A stretch of DNA of 64,000 bases from DATBGO01 sp050011895 (lineage in GTDB: Bacteria; Actinomycetota; Actinomycetes; Streptosporangiales; Streptosporangiaceae), in NCBI GenBank assembly GCA_050011895.1, contig JBEKIF010000010.1, forward strand, positions 1-64,000. The letters are read 5' to 3'. The translations under genes and the position numbers were made by a program. Below are positions 60,422 to 64,000 of the stretch, piece by piece. The notes beneath the pieces are model-generated. The model saw only the letters and a list, made by a program, of their open reading frames with translations. It ran no database searches and was not told where the DNA came from. Positions within the stretch are counted from its first letter, which is position 1, and each line of letters begins with the position of its first letter.

Positions 60422-61723
60422 GTGAGCACGCTGATAACGAACATCGGGGAGCTGGTCACCAACGCGCCGGGAGCGGAGTCGCGGTGGGCGGTGTCGGCGG
60501 GAACCGGCCCGGCGGGAACCGGCCCGGCTGGAACCGGGCCGGCGGGAACCGGGCCGGCGGGAACCGGGCCGGCGGGAACCGGGCCGGCGGGAACCGATCT
60601 GACGGGACCCGGGCCGTTTGTGGCGTTGCTGGACGCCGCGCTGGTCATCGAGGACGGTCGGGTCGCATGGACCGGGCCTGCCGGTGACGCGCCCGCGGCT
60701 GACGAGGTCGCGGACGCGGGCGGCCGCGCGGTCCTGCCCGGCTTCGTGGACTCGCACGCGCACCTGGTCTTCGCCGGTGAGCGCGGCGCTGAGTTCGCCG
60801 CGCGGATGGCCGGGCGGCCGTACCTGGCTGGCGGCATCCGCAGCACGGTCGCCGCCACCAGGACCGCGACCGACCAGGAGCTCCTCGCCAACCTGCGGAG
60901 ACTGGCCGCCGAGATGCTAGCCCAGGGGACGACCACGTTCGAGTGCAAATCCGGATACGGGCTGACCACGGCCGATGAGCAGCGCAGCGTCGCGCTCGCC
61001 GCCGAGGTCACCCCCGAGGTCACCTATCTCGGCGCGCACGTGGTCCCGCCGGAGTTCGCTGACGACCCGGCCGGCTACCTCGAGCTGGTCTGCGGCGAGA
61101 TGCTGGCCGCCTGCGCGCCGCACGCCAGGTGGGTGGACGTGTTCTGCGAGCGGGGCGCCTTCGGGCCGGCCGAGGCGGCTGCCGTGCTGGCCGCCGGCAC
61201 CGCGGCCGGCCTGCGGCCCCGGGTCCATGCCAACCAGCTTGGCGAGGGGCCCGGCGTGCAGCTGGCCGTGGCGGCGGGCGCCGCGTCGGCGGATCACTGT
61301 ACCTATCTCAGCGACGCCGATATCGACGTCCTCGCCTCGTCCGATACGGTCGCGACCCTGCTGCCCGGCGTCGAGTTCTCCACCAGGCAGCGCTACCCGG
61401 ATGCGCGCCGCCTGCTGGACGCGGGCGCCACGGTCGCGATCGCCACCGACTGCAACCCGGGCTCCTGTTTCACCTCCAGCATGGCGTTCTGCGTGGCGCT
61501 GGCGGTCCGGGAGATGCGGATGACCACCGAGCAGGCGGTCTGGGCGGCCACCGCGGGCGGCGCTCGCGCGCTGCGCCGCACCGACGTCGGCCATCTCGGT
61601 GTCGGCGCCCGCGCCGACCTGGTGATGCTGGCCGCGCCCTCGCACGCCTACCTGGCCTACCGGCCCGGCGTCCCCCTGGTGGCCGCAGTCTGGCAGGCCG
61701 GCCGGCTGGTGAGCGGCGGATAG
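60422..61723 (+). CDS. hutI: Imidazolonepropionase
   Basis: 433 residues. It hydrolyses imidazolonepropionate to formiminoglutamate, the step between HutU and HutF. Amidohydrolase residues: GFVDSHAHLVFAGERGAEFA, FECKSGYGL, RVHANQLGEGPGVQLAVAAG, ASADHCTYLS and IATDCNPGSCFTSSM. The N-terminal region carries seven copies of a pentapeptide AGTGP in a place that relatives lack. GTG 60422 has GAGG upstream; the frame is open for only nine more codons. Confidence 0.94.
   Translation: MSTLITNIGELVTNAPGAESRWAVSAGTGPAGTGPAGTGPAGTGPAGTGPAGTGPAGTDLTGPGPFVALLDAALVIEDGRVAWTGPAGDAPAADEVADAGGRAVLPGFVDSHAHLVFAGERGAEFAARMAGRPYLAGGIRSTVAATRTATDQELLANLRRLAAEMLAQGTTTFECKSGYGLTTADEQRSVALAAEVTPEVTYLGAHVVPPEFADDPAGYLELVCGEMLAACAPHARWVDVFCERGAFGPAEAAAVLAAGTAAGLRPRVHANQLGEGPGVQLAVAAGAASADHCTYLSDADIDVLASSDTVATLLPGVEFSTRQRYPDARRLLDAGATVAIATDCNPGSCFTSSMAFCVALAVREMRMTTEQAVWAATAGGARALRRTDVGHLGVGARADLVMLAAPSHAYLAYRPGVPLVAAVWQAGRLVSGG
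60496..60600. repeat. 15-bp tandem repeat, seven copies, inside hutI
   Basis: Units GGCGGGAACCGGGCC start at 60496, 60511, 60526, 60541, 60556, 60571 and 60586, varying slightly; the last is diverged. They encode AGTGP and can expand or shrink without a frameshift. Confidence 0.93.
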
Positions 61724-61806
61724 CGCCCGGTAGCGACCTTGCAGCGGGCCCGACCTGGCGGTCTCCGGCCACGACAACCGGCGGCTGCCCGCCGTCCCGG
61801 CCTACC

Positions 61807-62322
61807 TCAACTCGTGACAAGCGGCCGGTAACGGCTGCGGAACCTGATCAGCGGATCGCCGGACTCAGCGACGTAGGGCACGTCGAGGACCCGGGCGATC
61901 ACCAGCAGATGATCACCTGTCGGGATCCGCTCGGTGACCTCGCATTCCAGGGCGGCCAGCCCGCCGTCGGGAATCAGCGCGCCCGAATGCGGTCCGCGGC
62001 GATGCGGGACGCCGTCGAGCAGCAGCCGGGCGCCCGGGCGGCCTGACACGGCGAACCGGCCGGCCAGCGCCCGCTGGCCGGCCGCGAGCAGGGTTACCGC
62101 GAACCAGTCCAGCCGGGCCAGGACCTCGGCCGGATACGAGCCGCCCAGCAAGCAGACCCCGACCAGCGGCGGCTGGCTGGACATCGGGCAGAACGCGCTC
62201 ACCGTCGTCCCGATGTCATCCCGCCCGTCCGCCAGGGTCACCAGCGTCACGCTGGCGGCGAGCGCCGTCAGCACATCAGCGAATCGCGGCTCGTGGCCAG
62301 CGCCAGGAAACCGTTTCGTCAC
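61807..62322 (-). CDS. Flavin reductase-like FMN-binding protein
   Basis: 171 residues of the split-barrel flavin reductase family. Features are ALAASVTLVTLADGRDDIGT, TTVSAFCPMSSQPPLVGVCL and LLDGVPHRRGPHSGALIPDG. These supply reduced flavin to a monooxygenase or act alone; no oxygenase is adjacent. GTG 62322 overlaps the sppA stop by GTGA. Confidence 0.8.
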   Translation of the reverse strand: MTKRFPGAGHEPRFADVLTALAASVTLVTLADGRDDIGTTVSAFCPMSSQPPLVGVCLLGGSYPAEVLARLDWFAVTLLAAGQRALAGRFAVSGRPGARLLLDGVPHRRGPHSGALIPDGGLAALECEVTERIPTGDHLLVIARVLDVPYVAESGDPLIRFRSRYRPLVTS

Positions 62323-64000
62323 TCAAATATCCAGCTGCCGGGCAGGACCAGCGGCCCATAGGGCGGCAAGCCGGCCTGGGCCGCCAGCCGCCAGAGCGGC
62401 CCCCAGCTTTCCGCGAGCAGCGCGCCGGACTGGCCGGCGCCGGACTGGCTGGCGCTGGAAGACGGCGGCCGCAGCCGGTCAAGCGGCTTGGTCCTCGGGA
62501 ACCCGCGCAGCGGCGCCGACCTGGGCAGGCCCGCCCGGCTGCGGGCGATCGCCGCGGCCCGGTCGAGGCCGCCGATCTCGTCGATGAGCCCGTGCTCCCG
62601 CGCGTCGGCGCCCGTCCACACCCGGCCCCTGGCCAGCTCGTGCACCCGGTCGGCGGACAGCCCGCGGCCGGCCGCGACCTTGCCGGTGAAGTCGGCGTAG
62701 ATATGGTCGAGCCAGTTGTTGACCAGCGCCCATTCGTCCTCGCTGAACGGGTGATTGGTGCTGAACATGGCCGAATGGGCGCCTTCGACGACGGAGTCCG
62801 TCGTCACTCCGATCCGGTCGAGCAGGTGGCTGACCACGGGCTTGCCGGACAGCACGCCGATCGAGCCGGTGACCGTGCCTGGCTGGGCCACGATCACATC
62901 AGCGGCCATCGAGATGAAATAGCCGCCGGAAGCAGCCACGTCGCCCATCGACACCACGACCGGCTTGCCCGCCGTGCGGGCCCTGACCACTTCCCGCCAG
63001 ATCGTGTCGGAGGCGACGTAGGAGCCACCCGGGCTGTTGACGCGCAGGACGATCGCGCGGACCTGGTCGTCGGCGACGGCTGACCGGAGCGCCGCGGCTA
63101 TCGTGTCCGAGCCCATCGCGCCGCCGGACAGCGGTCCGCGGCCGCTCCTGCCGCGGCGGATCGGCCCGGTGGCGTAGATGAGCGCGACCGACCGCTCGCG
63201 GGCGGCCGGAACCTTCGCCGGCAGCTTGCGGGCCCGCTCGGCCAGCACGTGGGCGCGCTGGTAACGGCCTACGTACTGCAGGATGGCGTCCTGGCCGACC
63301 TGCTTCCTGACGCTGGCGTACACCTCATCCCGGTAGGCGAGGTCGTCGACGAGCCCCGCTTCGTGCGCCTGAGTGCCGAGGAAAGGGCCGCTGTCGATCA
63401 GCTCACGGACCCGCTCCGGGGCGATCCGCCTGCGTTCGGCGATCGCGCTGGCGAGCTGCCCGGTGACGGAGCCCGCGATCCGCTCGGCCGCTTCTCTGGC
63501 CGGGCCGGTGAAGCCGCTCTCGGTCAGCTGCTCTGCGGCGCTCTTGTACTCATGTCGCTTGGCTACCTGGAACTCGACCCCGAGCCGGTCCATCGCGCCC
63601 CGGTAGAACCTTCGTTCCATCGCTATCCCGGTGAGCCCGAGATCCCCCGATGGCTGCAGGCAGATCGTCTCGAAGGCGGTGGCCAGGTAGTAGGGCACGT
63701 TCCCGGCGGAAAACTCGCCGAAGCTCTCCGCCCAGGCGACCGTCAGCTTGCCCGCGTCGCGGAACCCCTCGATGGCGTGCCTGAGTTCCTGGACCATAGC
63801 CAGCCCGATCGGCCGTCCGCCCACCTGCGCGATGAGGGCCTTGACCCGCTGGTCACTGCGGGCCCTGCGCAGCCCGTCCAGGACGTCGGCCAGGATCAGC
63901 CTGCGCCTGGCCAGCACCGCCGAGACCGGATCGGGGGGCCGCTCCTCGCCCAGCCCGTCGGATAGGTCCAGCTCCAGGATCAGCGGTGCGGTCCTGCGCT
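62319..64000 (-). CDS. sppA: Signal peptide peptidase SppA, 67-kDa type (5' end cut by window edge)
   Basis: At least 560 residues visible, open to the right edge. The tandem S49 halves are present: Lys in KRHEYKSAAEQLTESGF of the first half and Ser in MGDVAASGGYFISMAADVIV of the second. SppA degrades cleaved signal peptides in the membrane. The N-terminal anchor helix would be beyond the edge. Upstream residues visible are LILELDLSDGLGEERPP. Confidence 0.93.
   Translation of the reverse strand, partial: RRTAPLILELDLSDGLGEERPPDPVSAVLARRRLILADVLDGLRRARSDQRVKALIAQVGGRPIGLAMVQELRHAIEGFRDAGKLTVAWAESFGEFSAGNVPYYLATAFETICLQPSGDLGLTGIAMERRFYRGAMDRLGVEFQVAKRHEYKSAAEQLTESGFTGPAREAAERIAGSVTGQLASAIAERRRIAPERVRELIDSGPFLGTQAHEAGLVDDLAYRDEVYASVRKQVGQDAILQYVGRYQRAHVLAERARKLPAKVPAARERSVALIYATGPIRRGRSGRGPLSGGAMGSDTIAAALRSAVADDQVRAIVLRVNSPGGSYVASDTIWREVVRARTAGKPVVVSMGDVAASGGYFISMAADVIVAQPGTVTGSIGVLSGKPVVSHLLDRIGVTTDSVVEGAHSAMFSTNHPFSEDEWALVNNWLDHIYADFTGKVAAGRGLSADRVHELARGRVWTGADAREHGLIDEIGGLDRAAAIARSRAGLPRSAPLRGFPRTKPLDRLRPPSSSASQSGAGQSGALLAESWGPLWRLAAQAGLPPYGPLVLPGSWIFE

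Overview
The window is high-GC DNA (about 70% by eye) from a filamentous-type actinobacterium. The evidence is WhiB1, the mycothiol-type sigma/anti-sigma pair SigR-RsrA, a Ni superoxide dismutase with its SodX maturase, a PdtaS histidine kinase, a mycobacterial-style fused 2-oxoglutarate enzyme (Kgd) and abundant GTG/TTG starts. The set fits the Streptosporangiales/Frankia/Streptomyces neighbourhood; no rRNA is present to fix the genus. No tRNA, CRISPR array, intact transposase or prophage was recognised.

Layout. 1-4.1 kb: end of an exopolysaccharide cluster (polyprenyl glycosylphosphotransferase cut by the left edge, YdcF-like membrane protein), a broken ECF sigma gene and a CBS-domain protein. 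4.3-11.9 kb: hisN, a small insertion with an integrase remnant and a secreted GH12-like protein, a frameshifted rsgA, aroA, a SRAP peptidase, a DksA-like protein and sigR-rsrA with a textbook SigR promoter. 12-20.4 kb: two membrane HD-domain proteins, a TB7.3-like biotinyl protein with a thioesterase, a TPP enzyme with a GntR regulator, pdtaS and whiB1 with a CRP-like site. The order rsgA-aroA-SRAP-sigR-rsrA-TB7.3-pdtaS-whiB1 matches the mycobacterial sigH region as I remember it, so the other genes there look like insertions.

20.8-31 kb: a lipid-kinase-like gene, a sigF/anti-sigma pair, sodN/sodX, an APC permease, a CGNR regulator, a quinone-oxidoreductase-like gene and a DUF4097-PadR operon with a palindromic operator candidate. 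31-39 kb: kgd preceded by a larger linker than usual and followed by a 57-residue DUF6104 gene, a xi-class GST-like reductase, a nitrilase, MntP and a zinc alcohol dehydrogenase. 39.3-44.5 kb: a glycan-type cluster (two methyltransferases, an alpha/alpha-toroid protein, a GT4 glycosyltransferase, GDP-mannose dehydratase). 44.5-50.3 kb: a VIT-family transporter, a cysteine dioxygenase-rhodanese fusion and an OpuC-type osmoprotectant ABC operon. 50.3-61.7 kb: histidine catabolism (hutU, an M20 amidohydrolase, hutF, hutI) split by a divergent LCP-MgtA-ArsR block and a GntR remnant. 61.8-64 kb: a flavin reductase and SppA, cut by the right edge.

Two patterns run through the window. First, many conserved enzymes carry in-frame tandem repeats (15, 18 or 33 bp units) in termini or linkers: aroA, the TPP enzyme, kgd, the LCP protein, hutI, and weaker ones in sigF and padR. 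Intergenic tandem repeats of 8, 24-25 and 34 bp also occur. Second, three genes (ECF sigma, rsgA, a GntR remnant) are broken by short deletions or duplications at microhomology. These are either real decay or assembly errors in GC-rich DNA, and raw reads would separate the two.
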